A DNA stretch of 11,373 bases from an uncultured Clostridia bacterium (GTDB taxonomy: Bacteria; Bacillota; Clostridia; Christensenellales; UBA1242): contig CAKVCH010000006.1 of assembly GCA_934725745.1 (NCBI GenBank), positions 1 to 11,373 of the forward strand, given 5' to 3'. This document shows positions 1 to 6,874 of the stretch, piece after piece. The notes beneath the pieces were generated by a model. That model searched no databases. It saw only the letters and a program-made list of their open reading frames with translations, and was not told the origin of the DNA. Positions within the stretch are counted from its first letter, which is position 1. Every line of letters begins with the position of its first letter. A program made the position numbers and the translations under genes.

Positions 1-266
1 AAGTGGAACTGCCTAAAATTATTGAAGCGCACAAAGATGCAACTTTCGTTATTGATCCACCGCGAAGTGGCGTGGATAAAGGGACCCTTGATTTGCTAAA
101 AAATTGTAGAGTTAAACGCATTATATATGTTTCGTGTAATCCATATACATTAAAGCAAAATTTGGTCTATCTAAATGATTTGTATGAAGTTGCCGATTTT
201 GAAATTTTTGACCTTTTCCCGCAGACTTTTGACATTGAAAGCCTTGTAGAACTAAAATTAAAGTGA
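1..266 (+). CDS. 23S rRNA (uracil-5-)-methyltransferase, RlmD/TrmA family, 3' end only
   Basis: This is the C-terminal part of a SAM-dependent RNA uracil-C5 methyltransferase; the gene begins upstream of the window and the GTG at position 3 is internal. Visible residues include the motif-IV-like DPPRSG and, about 20 residues later, YVSCNP, whose cysteine is the family's catalytic nucleophile that attacks uracil C6. Near the C-terminus FPQTFDIESL matches the FPHTxHxE block carrying the catalytic glutamate; the usual histidine before it is Asp here but the Glu is kept. The family methylates U1939 or U747 of 23S rRNA (RlmD, RlmC, RlmCD) or U54 of tRNA (TrmA), and the fragment alone cannot separate these. 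The reading frame stops at TGA 264-266. No convincing terminator follows; there is only a short imperfect hairpin before a T-run near 285. Confidence 0.9.
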   Translation, partial: VELPKIIEAHKDATFVIDPPRSGVDKGTLDLLKNCRVKRIIYVSCNPYTLKQNLVYLNDLYEVADFEIFDLFPQTFDIESLVELKLK

Positions 267-310
267 CTTCGGCAAGGTCTTGCTTAATTTTTTGACAATT
301 TAAACTCGTT

Positions 311-339
311 TTGATAGAAAAAAGGTTTAAAATTAAAAT
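311..339 (+). promoter_or_regulatory. possible upstream promoter for the lgt-divIVA transcript
   Basis: TTGATA (311-316), a 17-base spacer and TAAAAT (334-339) lie in the gap after the methyltransferase gene. If used, the transcript would carry a leader of about 140 nt before the lgt ATG. In such AT-rich DNA single matches of this quality can arise by chance, and a better-placed promoter lies closer to lgt. Confidence 0.3.
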
Positions 340-451
340 AGACTTAATTTTTTGGTTGAAAATTCTATATTTAATTTCAAAAGGATAAAACGTTTTATAT
401 ATTTAGTAAAAATTGACATACAAAAAGGTCTTTTTGCACTCTTAAACTTGC

Positions 452-480
452 TTTACAAATTTGAAAGCGTAGGGTATAAT
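452..480 (+). promoter_or_regulatory. sigma-A-type promoter abutting the lgt start
   Basis: TTTACA (452-457), a 17-base spacer and a perfect TATAAT (475-480) form a near-consensus promoter. The -10 box ends directly before ATG 481 and 6 bases before ATG 487, so the expected start of transcription falls on or beside ATG 487. The mRNA would then be leaderless. The AGGG at 471-474 could act as a weak ribosome binding site for ATG 481, but only on a transcript started further upstream. Confidence 0.7.
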
Positions 481-486
481 ATGGAT

Positions 487-1266
487 ATGGAAAACTCTTT
501 ACTAGTCGCAAAATCTTTTACAGTATTTGGGCGAGAAATTTCTTTTTACGGGCTAATCATATCAATTGCGATGCTCCTTGGCGTGGTTGTAGCGGTTTAT
601 ATCGTAAAAAAGAAAAAGTACAGCGCAGATATGCCAATAAATATTGCACTTTACGCTTTGCCTTGCGCGATTGTGGGGGCAAGATTATATTATTGCGCTT
701 TTCATGGCGTGAGCGACTTTTGGCAAATTTTCCGAGTTTGGGAAGGCGGAATGGCGATTTATGGCGGGGTGATCGGTGGATTTTTGGGAATTGTGCTTTG
801 CTCTAAAATACATAAATATTCACTTCTTGAATGTTGTGACCTTGCAGCGCCTTGCTTGATTTTGGGGCAGGCGATAGGAAGGGTTGGGTGTTATTTTGCG
901 GGTTGTTGCTACGGCGTTGAAACGACCGACCCTATGCTTATGTTTTTTCCGCTCAGTGTTCAAATAGATGGCGTTTGGCATTTAGCAACATTTTTTTATG
1001 AAAGTTTTATTGACCTTTTAGGATTTGTAATATTGTTTACTTTGACGCACAAAATAAACACAACAGGCGTCATAACTGCGGGATATTTTATCATTTACGG
1101 CACTGCGCGCGCGGTTCTTGAAGCGTTCCGTGACCCAGCGGAGTGTTTGATGATAGGTAATTTGCGTGTTTCACTACTATTGAGTGTTTTTCTTGTTGCA
1201 CTTGGTGGCGTGTTACTATTTGTTGTTTTAAAAAAGAAAGAAAAAGGACAAAAAGCAAATGAGTAG
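487..1266 (+). CDS. lgt: prolipoprotein diacylglyceryl transferase (Lgt), 259 aa
   Basis: Lgt is a membrane enzyme that moves diacylglycerol from phosphatidylglycerol to the lipobox cysteine of prolipoproteins, the first step of lipoprotein maturation. The product is hydrophobic with about seven membrane segments. Visible family blocks (numbered from ATG 487) are GREISFYGLI near the start, WEGGMAIYGGVIGG (about 86-98), GQAIGRVGCYFAGCCYG (about 127-143, Arg132) and YGTARAVLEAFRDP (about 205-218, Arg208, Glu212, Arg215). The histidine found in E. coli at the GG-x-x-x-HGG block is Tyr here, and the Asn pair of the GRIGNFxN signature is replaced by the Cys-rich GCYFAGCC. To my knowledge this variant occurs in Clostridia-type Lgt proteins. 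The frame is open back to TTG 352, but the extra 43-45 residues do not look like Lgt, and the promoter at 452-480 points to ATG 487 (or 481). It overlaps the next gene by 8 bases. Confidence 0.88.
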   Translation: MENSLLVAKSFTVFGREISFYGLIISIAMLLGVVVAVYIVKKKKYSADMPINIALYALPCAIVGARLYYCAFHGVSDFWQIFRVWEGGMAIYGGVIGGFLGIVLCSKIHKYSLLECCDLAAPCLILGQAIGRVGCYFAGCCYGVETTDPMLMFFPLSVQIDGVWHLATFFYESFIDLLGFVILFTLTHKINTTGVITAGYFIIYGTARAVLEAFRDPAECLMIGNLRVSLLLSVFLVALGGVLLFVVLKKKEKGQKANE

Positions 1267-2056
1267 TTTTAAGATTGTTAAAAAGGGATACAGTCAACTT
1301 GAAGTCGACAGTTTTATTGAAAGAATGAAAAACGACTACGAGTCAAGGCTTGCCGAACAAAAAGATAGAATTTTTTATTTAAAAGACCAATTGGAAAAAT
1401 TGACAAATTCGTCGGATAGTGACCTTATGACGTCGCTTTTGTCTGCCGTTGAAAAGGCAAAACTTATCGAAAATAGTTCAAAAAACATCTACGAACTTGA
1501 AACTAAAAAATTAAATTTATTGTATGCAAAAATGGAAAATTTATTGAAGGACGAGAATGCGTCAAATAACAAAAATATAAAAATGGAACTTTTAAACACA
1601 ATTCAAGATTGTAGGCGCTCGCTACAAAACAACATTGAAATGCAATCAAAAAATATGAAAGAAAGTTCCAGTGGGGACCCAGTTAGAAGACTTCTTTCTA
1701 AAATGATGAATGCCAAAAAGATTGTTGTTGACGAAAATGATATTGAGTTAAAAGAGTCTGAGCCTGTTAAAGTTGCAAGAAAAGACACTCAAGAAACGGC
1801 AATAAGACCAGTTGAATCAAAAAAAGAAGTGAAACGCGAGACGCCTGAATTTGAAAAGTTTTTGTCAAGCGATACGCCTTCTTCAAATGGAACGAACTTT
1901 GAAAGTATTTTATTTGCACCAAACTCTGATTTGTCGCCAAATGAGTCGGGCTTCGACTTGAAGGAAGCGGTTAATCCAAAAGAAGATTTGGACGAAATAA
2001 TGAAGGCTTTTGACTTCTATAACGACATAAAAAGTGATGATAAAAAGGCAAATTAG
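1259..2056 (+). CDS. DivIVA-domain protein, 265 aa
   Basis: The N-terminus (residues about 4-50) matches the DivIVA lipid-binding and coiled-coil domain: FKIVKKGYSQLEVDSFIERM corresponds to the F-x-x-x-x-x-GY-x-x-x-EVD-x-F pattern, followed by heptad-like sequence to about residue 100. DivIVA family proteins sit on the curved inner face of the membrane at poles and septa and recruit division, wall-growth or chromosome-anchoring partners. After residue 135 the protein is charged, Ser/Asn/Glu-rich and probably disordered, ending with a short predicted helix (DLDEIMKAFDFYND) that could be a partner-binding tail. It starts inside lgt (ATG 1259, lgt stop 1264-1266), with AAGGA at 1244-1248 as ribosome binding site, so the two are probably translated from one mRNA. 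Whether it is the main DivIVA or a paralogue (GpsB- or SepIVA-like) cannot be told; its length exceeds that of typical short DivIVA proteins. Confidence 0.8.
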   Translation: MSSFKIVKKGYSQLEVDSFIERMKNDYESRLAEQKDRIFYLKDQLEKLTNSSDSDLMTSLLSAVEKAKLIENSSKNIYELETKKLNLLYAKMENLLKDENASNNKNIKMELLNTIQDCRRSLQNNIEMQSKNMKESSSGDPVRRLLSKMMNAKKIVVDENDIELKESEPVKVARKDTQETAIRPVESKKEVKRETPEFEKFLSSDTPSSNGTNFESILFAPNSDLSPNESGFDLKEAVNPKEDLDEIMKAFDFYNDIKSDDKKAN

Positions 2057-2168
2057 GGAAAAATAGCAAATTTTTCTAATTTCAACCTAAAATCAACATA
2101 AAAATTATTTTTTAGTCTGTAAAAAGATATTAGGGCGAAAAAGTGTCTAAGCAATTATTGAAAAATAA

Positions 2169-2214
2169 AAAACTAGTTAAAATGAATGAATTTTCAATTT
2201 AACTAGTTTTTTTT
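2169..2214. terminator. strong Rho-independent terminator, likely bidirectional
   Basis: An inverted repeat (AAAACTAGTTAAA at 2169-2181 against TTTAACTAGTTTT at 2198-2210) continues after one mismatch with TGAA/TTCA (2183-2186 with 2193-2196), closing a 6-base loop. Eight or more T follow on the plus strand and a run of A precedes it, so it can end both the lgt-divIVA transcript and the minus-strand transcript that arrives from 2335. Confidence 0.88.
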
Positions 2215-2334
2215 GTCTCAAATATCATTTTTTTGTGGACTCTCGATGCTTTGATTGGGATTGCTTTTTATGTTTCTATATTTAAAAAATGGAACTCTGG
2301 TTTTGGTCGGGAAAATCTCTTAGCGACGCGCAAT

Positions 2335-3345
2335 TTAATTAAAAACATACAAATATGCGTAGAAAATTGTGCTTGGAAGTTGCTCCGCCTTGTCTTTTTC
2401 AAGGTCGCCAAAGATTTGCTTTAAAATTTCTTTTTTGTCAGCACTTTCAACGTGCTCTAACTCTTCTTCAAATATTTCTTTGTAATTTTGCATATCTTCT
2501 TTTATTTCGTTAAGTTTTTTCTTTTTTGTTCTAAGGAGTAAAGCGTTTAAAGTCATAAGTAGCAATTTTGAGATGAAATCTTCTTGAAGAGTAGATGTTG
2601 AGTTGGAGTTAAAAACTTTTGAAATGATTTTTACAATATCATATTTTCTAGTTTCATATTCAATATTAAAATCGTACATCAAGTCGATTTTTTGTATATA
2701 TTCGCCCAATTTTTGATAAAAATAGAGTTTTGCAAATGATGGATAGCCTTTTGTGTTTGGGAGTATCTCCTTTTTAATAAATTTTGACAACTCTTTTTTG
2801 AGTTTTTCACTATAATCCCGTTTTGCGCCTTGGTTTTTGGAAGGTATCTTTCGTATTCTTTTGATGTAGTCAGAGACGGGAACAATTTGATTGTGTTTTA
2901 GATCTTCATAAAAAACAAAATATTCTTCTGAAAGTAGGTCTTTGAGCCTTTTTTCGTATTCATCAATTTTTTGCTTTTTTTGTTTGCCTGCAAGAAGGGG
3001 GAGAGATGCGTATAGTTTATCAAGTGTAACTTTTATAACTTCTTGCGCCTTAATATTGTATGGATATTTGTGGACAAAATCTTGGTTTTCAAAACTAAAT
3101 TCGTAATTTTGCATATTGTAAACGGTTTCTTTGCCTTGTTTGTTTACTGTAATGACGCCGACTGGACGGGAAATGTTGTCTTGTTCTAGCCTTTTTGCGA
3201 CTGGAAAACATAAAAGTAGGTTTAAGCCTATGAGTTTAAAAACTGGGGGCAAGATTAAAATGTCGCTATCCCAATTTTTGAAATTTTTGTAGTATTTTTT
3301 TTGTAAATACATTATATAATTTAATCTAAAACATTGATAAAACAT
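2335..3345 (-). CDS. hypothetical protein, about 336 aa
   Basis: I do not recognise this protein. It is lysine- and glutamate-rich, mostly helical in appearance, with one moderately hydrophobic stretch near the N-terminus (DILILPPVFKLIGLNLLLCFPVA) that could be a buried helix or a single membrane segment. The C-terminal half is charged and coiled-coil-like. No catalytic motif, zinc site or signal peptide is evident. The frame is open upstream to ATG 3510, but that extension runs through the cloverleaf element and the promoter and is surely not translated. The chosen ATG 3343-3345 lies 7 bases after a -10 box, as in the other leaderless genes here; ATG 3312 (325 aa, no clear ribosome binding site) is the alternative. 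It converges on lgt-divIVA across the terminator at 2169-2214 and diverges from the metal permease. Confidence 0.65.
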   Translation of the reverse strand: MFYQCFRLNYIMYLQKKYYKNFKNWDSDILILPPVFKLIGLNLLLCFPVAKRLEQDNISRPVGVITVNKQGKETVYNMQNYEFSFENQDFVHKYPYNIKAQEVIKVTLDKLYASLPLLAGKQKKQKIDEYEKRLKDLLSEEYFVFYEDLKHNQIVPVSDYIKRIRKIPSKNQGAKRDYSEKLKKELSKFIKKEILPNTKGYPSFAKLYFYQKLGEYIQKIDLMYDFNIEYETRKYDIVKIISKVFNSNSTSTLQEDFISKLLLMTLNALLLRTKKKKLNEIKEDMQNYKEIFEEELEHVESADKKEILKQIFGDLEKDKAEQLPSTIFYAYLYVFN

Positions 3346-3352
3346 CAATATA

Positions 3353-3380
3353 ATTATACATTTTTTGACTTGTTTGTAAA
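3353..3380 (-). promoter_or_regulatory. promoter of the minus-strand hypothetical gene
   Basis: On the minus strand TTTACA (3380-3375), a 16-base spacer and TATAAT (3358-3353) form a good promoter. Its -10 box ends 7 bases before ATG 3345. No Shine-Dalgarno sequence precedes either ATG 3345 or ATG 3312. Confidence 0.6.
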
Positions 3381-3400
3381 TAGGTAATTTTGTTGGACGA

Positions 3401-3508
3401 ATAAAAGGGCAGGGCGAAGCCGTGGCTAAGGCGATAGCCTTAGCCACCCCTTGACGCCTTTTGGCGTCAAGGGGGCGCGCAAAAGTTTTTGCGCGCAACG
3501 GCTTCGCC
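3401..3508 (+). repeat. cloverleaf palindromic element, copy A
   Basis: A GC-rich island in AT-rich intergenic DNA folds without mismatches into a four-way junction. The outer stem is 3413-3423 with 3498-3508 (11 bp). Inside it are arm 1, 3424-3432 with 3437-3445 (9 bp, GATA loop); arm 2, 3447-3458 with 3463-3474 (12 bp, TTTT loop); and arm 3, 3475-3483 with 3488-3496 (9 bp, AGTT loop). The junction has almost no unpaired bases. The left flank ATAAAAGG (3401-3408) is shared, at the same distance, with the element at 9985-10098. It sits between two divergent promoters, about 33 bp from one -35 box and 70 bp from the other. No T-run follows it on the plus strand, so it is not a typical terminator. 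Function unknown: a non-autonomous mobile or REP-like element, a DNA cruciform site, or a structured RNA. Confidence 0.85.
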
Positions 3509-3578
3509 ATATGGACTTATGCACACATCTTAATTTGATTTAAATTTGTCGAAAATGACCAATCTCATAATAAAAACC

Positions 3579-3607
3579 TTTACAATATTTTATAAATGAT
3601 TTAAAAT
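3579..3607 (+). promoter_or_regulatory. promoter of the metal permease gene
   Basis: TTTACA (3579-3584), a 17-base spacer and TAAAAT (3602-3607) are followed after exactly 6 bases by the ATG at 3614. Transcription is expected to start at or within a base or two of the A of the ATG. There is no Shine-Dalgarno sequence in the preceding 20 bases. Confidence 0.65.
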
Positions 3608-3613
3608 CACTAT

Positions 3614-4624
3614 ATGTTTGAAATTATTTTAGAAATACTTAAAGAAGCAACGATTGATTCTCTTAAAATGTTGCCAGTCATATTTGTTTGTTATGTAGTA
3701 ATAGAATTATTAGAAGATAAAATCCTAAACAAATATCAGACGAACAAGCTATTAAAATCCCCATTTGCCCCTGTTGTAAGTGCGGGCTTTGGGCTAATTC
3801 CACAATGTGGTTTTTCACTTGTCGCGACTGATTTGTTTTCAAAAAAGGCAATAACATTAGGCTCTCTTTTTGCAATTTATCTTGCAACTTCAGATGAAGC
3901 ATTACCACTTCTTCTTACAAATTCAAACCATTATTTGAATTTATTATACATCTTAGTTATAAAATTTGGCTATGCAGTTTTAGTTGGATTGACAATAGAC
4001 TTGATATTTAAAAACAGAAAATCAGCACTTGCCACATCAAACAACCTTATTTTAAAAGGCGAAAACAATCAAAAAGAAGAGCAGAAAAAAGACGATAAAA
4101 AATCCGAAGCAGTCAATTTAGACGCATCAAGCGATAAGACTTTTCACGCAGTCGACGAAAATGAAAATGGAGAAATTTTATCCGTCGAACACATCCAAGG
4201 TTGTTGCCATCATGATATAGAAAACGAGCATAAGGGGATAAAAGAAATCTTCTTGCATCCACTTTTACACTCTCTAAAAATCTTTCTTTTTATTCTTTTA
4301 ATAAACATAATTTTTGGTACAATCGTTGAGTTTGTGGGCGAAAATGCGATAAAAGATTTTATGACAAGTACGGGCTTTTTTGAACCTTTTATTGTCTCTC
4401 TCGTTGGGCTAATTCCTAACTGTGCTTCGTCCGTAATTATAACTGAACTCTTTATGGCGGGGAGCATAAGTTTGGGGTCTACTTTGGCGGGATTGTCTGT
4501 TAATTCTGGGCTTGCCCTTGTGCTACTATTTAAGACAAATAAAAATACCAAACAAAATGTTTTGATTCTTATTTCTCTCTATTCTTTAAGCGTGCTTTTG
4601 GGTGTAATAGTTAACCTTTTCTAA
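3614..4624 (+). CDS. ArsP_2-type putative heavy-metal (arsenic/manganese) efflux permease, 336 aa
   Basis: This is an integral membrane protein of the PF11449-like family of ten-helix putative heavy-metal exporters, variously annotated as arsenic efflux protein or putative manganese transporter. It has two related halves, each with a hallmark loop: GLIPQCGFS (about 60-68) and GLIPNCASS (about 265-273), each with a conserved Cys, followed by small-residue helices (ATSDEALPLLL at 91-101; LSVNSGLALVLLF at 294-306). The halves are joined by a long charged linker (about 134-210) that ends with a metal-binding-looking cluster, HIQGCCHHDIENEH (193-206). That Cys/His patch suggests transition-metal handling or sensing; the ion is not determinable from sequence. 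No arsR, arsC or metalloregulator gene is adjacent. The start is fixed by the promoter six bases upstream; the mRNA is predicted leaderless. Confidence 0.8.
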   Translation: MFEIILEILKEATIDSLKMLPVIFVCYVVIELLEDKILNKYQTNKLLKSPFAPVVSAGFGLIPQCGFSLVATDLFSKKAITLGSLFAIYLATSDEALPLLLTNSNHYLNLLYILVIKFGYAVLVGLTIDLIFKNRKSALATSNNLILKGENNQKEEQKKDDKKSEAVNLDASSDKTFHAVDENENGEILSVEHIQGCCHHDIENEHKGIKEIFLHPLLHSLKIFLFILLINIIFGTIVEFVGENAIKDFMTSTGFFEPFIVSLVGLIPNCASSVIITELFMAGSISLGSTLAGLSVNSGLALVLLFKTNKNTKQNVLILISLYSLSVLLGVIVNLF

Positions 4625-4779
4625 AAAAATTGACAGGGATTTTAGGGTTGTAAGAGACTAGAAAAATTTTACAACATTTATCTTAAAAAATAACGATTTA
4701 GAGAGCGAGAGTTAAATTAAATAAAACTATTTTTTGGTTGTTAAAAATACGAATAAGTAAAATAAAGGGGACAATAGAA

Positions 4780-6564
4780 ATGGCAAAAAAAGAATATCTT
4801 TGGGATTTTAGTGATTATTTTAAGGATGAAAAATCGTACGAACAAGCGTTTTGCGACGCGCAAAAAAGTTTGAATAATTTTAAAAGTTTTGAAGAGAAGT
4901 TGGGGAATAAAAAAGAACTTCTTTCTCTTTTGAAACTTCTTGAAAAGTCCTATTATGACATTGATAAGTTGTATGTTTATGCACATTGTTTGAGTGATAT
5001 GGATGTAACTAATTCCAAAAATCAAGAGCGTCTTGCAAAAGTGCAAAAACTTGCGACCGACCATTCGGTCGAAACTGCGTTTATCGCACCAGAACTGACA
5101 AGTATGAGCTCTGACTACTTGAACGAAATTTATCAAGATAAAGATTTTTCCGATTTTTCATCTCTAATTCGAGATGTTATAAGAAACAAACCACATACAT
5201 TAAAGAAGGATTGTGAAGTTTTACTTTCAAATGTTGGCGCTTTCTCTAGCGATTTCCAAAAAAATATGTCTAGTTTTGGAAACGGCGATTTAAAATATAA
5301 GGATGTTTTAGACAAAAATGGAAAGAAAAAAAAGTTGACGCAAGCGCTCATCTCGACTTATCTTCGTAGCCCCGATAAGGTCCTTCGTCTTAACGCATAC
5401 AAAGAGAGAATGATGGCGTATGGAAGATATAATAATTTTCTTTCTTCAAACTACATTGCAAGTGTTAAAAAGGACATTTTCTTTGCGAGAGCAAGACATT
5501 TTGAGTCGGCACTTACTGGGTCTTGCTATATGGAAGAAGTAGACAAAGCTGTTTACGAAAATTTGCTTAAAAATATAGAGAAAAATTTGCCATTTAACCA
5601 AGCATATTTTGTCGCGAAAAAGAAAGCGCTCAAATTGAATAGTTTTAGTTTAAGTGACATCTATTTTAATCCTTTTTCAAATGCAAAAAAGTATACTTTT
5701 GAAGAAGCGTTAGAAATTGTTTTAAATGCACTTTCACTATTTGGGAAAGACTACACTGACTACATTCAAAAAATGGTAAATCAAAATATGATTGATGTTT
5801 ACGAAAGACAAGGGAAAGTCGGCGGGGGATATGAAATTATGGCGTCAAAATGTTCGCCTAGAATTTTGCTCAATTTTACGGGGACGGCGAGTGATGTTTC
5901 TACTCTGGCGCACGAACTTGGTCATGCGATGCACAGCGTCTATTCTGACAACTCTCAAAGTATTATAAATTCGGCTTACACAATTTTCCTTGCGGAAATT
6001 GCAAGCACTGTAAATGAAACTATTTTGAATGACTATATGTTTGACAGAACAAATAACAATGCTGAAAAAATTTTCTTTTTGAGTGAGTTTTTATCAAACT
6101 TTAATGCAACGGTTTTTAGGCAAACGATGTTTGCTAATTTTGAACAAATAATTCACGACAAGGTCGAACACGACGAGCCTGTGTCTAAAGATGTTTTAAA
6201 TGAAACATATTTTGCTCTTGTTAAAAAGTTTTTTGGCAAGTCGGTTAAAATTTTAAGTGAAGTCAAGTACGAGTGGAGTTTAATTCCGCACTTTTACACT
6301 CCTTTTTATGTGTACAAATATGCAACTGGGCTAATAAGTGCGATAAATATCGTGGAGAATTTAAGAAGTGAGAAAATTACGGTTGACGATTATAAGAAGT
6401 TCCTTTCAAGCGGATGCATTAAAGACCCAATTTCTCTTTTAAAAATAGTCAAAGTTGATTTGACGACAAATGAGCCTTTTGAGATTGCTTTTAAGTATTT
6501 TGAAAATAAACTTAATTTGTTTAAAACTTTAACTACAAAGAAGGAAAAGGTCGTAAACAAATAA
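4780..6564 (+). CDS. pepF: oligoendopeptidase F (M3 family), 594 aa
   Basis: A cytoplasmic zinc metallopeptidase of family M3B that cleaves short oligopeptides, typically for peptide turnover. The zinc motif HELGH is at residues 378-382 inside AHELGHAMHS, and the third zinc ligand is probably Glu406 in AEIASTVNE, 24 residues after the second His, as expected for M3 peptidases. The N-terminal helical PepF domain (YLWDFSDYF... to about 200) and the conserved C-terminal FYTPFYVYKYATG region are present. The length is typical (about 600 aa), so it looks intact. The frame is open back to TTG 4738, but ATG 4780 is preceded at 9 bases by a good ribosome binding site (AGGGG at 4766-4770) and gives the usual N-terminus. 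I see no clear promoter; an inverted repeat (GTTGTAA 4647-4653, TTACAAC 4669-4675) lies in the upstream gap. No obvious terminator follows. Confidence 0.93.
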   Translation: MAKKEYLWDFSDYFKDEKSYEQAFCDAQKSLNNFKSFEEKLGNKKELLSLLKLLEKSYYDIDKLYVYAHCLSDMDVTNSKNQERLAKVQKLATDHSVETAFIAPELTSMSSDYLNEIYQDKDFSDFSSLIRDVIRNKPHTLKKDCEVLLSNVGAFSSDFQKNMSSFGNGDLKYKDVLDKNGKKKKLTQALISTYLRSPDKVLRLNAYKERMMAYGRYNNFLSSNYIASVKKDIFFARARHFESALTGSCYMEEVDKAVYENLLKNIEKNLPFNQAYFVAKKKALKLNSFSLSDIYFNPFSNAKKYTFEEALEIVLNALSLFGKDYTDYIQKMVNQNMIDVYERQGKVGGGYEIMASKCSPRILLNFTGTASDVSTLAHELGHAMHSVYSDNSQSIINSAYTIFLAEIASTVNETILNDYMFDRTNNNAEKIFFLSEFLSNFNATVFRQTMFANFEQIIHDKVEHDEPVSKDVLNETYFALVKKFFGKSVKILSEVKYEWSLIPHFYTPFYVYKYATGLISAINIVENLRSEKITVDDYKKFLSSGCIKDPISLLKIVKVDLTTNEPFEIAFKYFENKLNLFKTLTTKKEKVVNK

Positions 6565-6691
6565 TAAATTGATAGTGGCTTTAGTTCGAGCAACGAAAGG
6601 TGATTTTAAAAGAAATTTTTGTGCGCACTATTTTGAAATAATGAAAAACAAAAATTTTTTTAAAAAAAATTGAAAAATCTTTAAAATTTTA

Positions 6692-6720
6692 TTGACATTA
6701 TAAAAAGACTTTGCTATTAT
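6692..6720 (+). promoter_or_regulatory. consensus promoter of tRNA-Asn
   Basis: A perfect TTGACA (6692-6697), a 17-base spacer and TATTAT (6715-6720) with an upstream TGC extended -10 element form the strongest promoter in the window. It lies 32 bases before the mature tRNA 5' end, as expected for a stable RNA gene. Confidence 0.85.
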
Positions 6721-6752
6721 AAGGGAGCATTTAAAAAATAAGTGCGCAATAA

Positions 6753-6827
<75 letters not shown>

Positions 6828-6830
6828 ATG

Positions 6831-6860
6831 AAGACTTGTGGGAACACGAGTCTTTTTTGT
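6831..6860 (+). terminator. Rho-independent terminator of tRNA-Asn
   Basis: AAGACTTGTG (6831-6840) pairs with CACGAGTCTT (6845-6854) through 10 bp with one G-U pair around a GGAA tetraloop, and is followed directly by a T-run (6853-6858). It starts four bases after the encoded CCA. Confidence 0.93.
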
Positions 6861-6874
6861 TTTTATTAGATAAG

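Noticed and set aside
266..292. Hairpin after the methyltransferase gene as a terminator
   Set aside because: The stem is only about 5 bp with a wobble and several alternatives; too weak to call although a T-run follows.
347..358. 12-base word ATTTTTTGGTTG shared with 4729-4740, upstream of lgt and pepF
   Set aside because: Several 12-base matches are expected by chance in a window of this size and AT content, and the distances to the genes differ.
2233..2424. Plus-strand open frame of 63 codons
   Set aside because: Lies after the terminator, overlaps the end of the minus-strand gene, has no ribosome binding site and no protein-like features.
3413..3508. Cloverleaf A as a tRNA-like or CRISPR structure
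   Set aside because: Arms are too long and perfect for a tRNA, no anticodon or T-loop pattern or CCA is present, and there are no repeated spacers.
4629..4763. Candidate promoters for pepF (TTGACA at 4630, TTTACA near 4668, TAAAAT at 4758)
   Set aside because: No pair has acceptable spacing and quality; the last would remove the ribosome binding site from the transcript.
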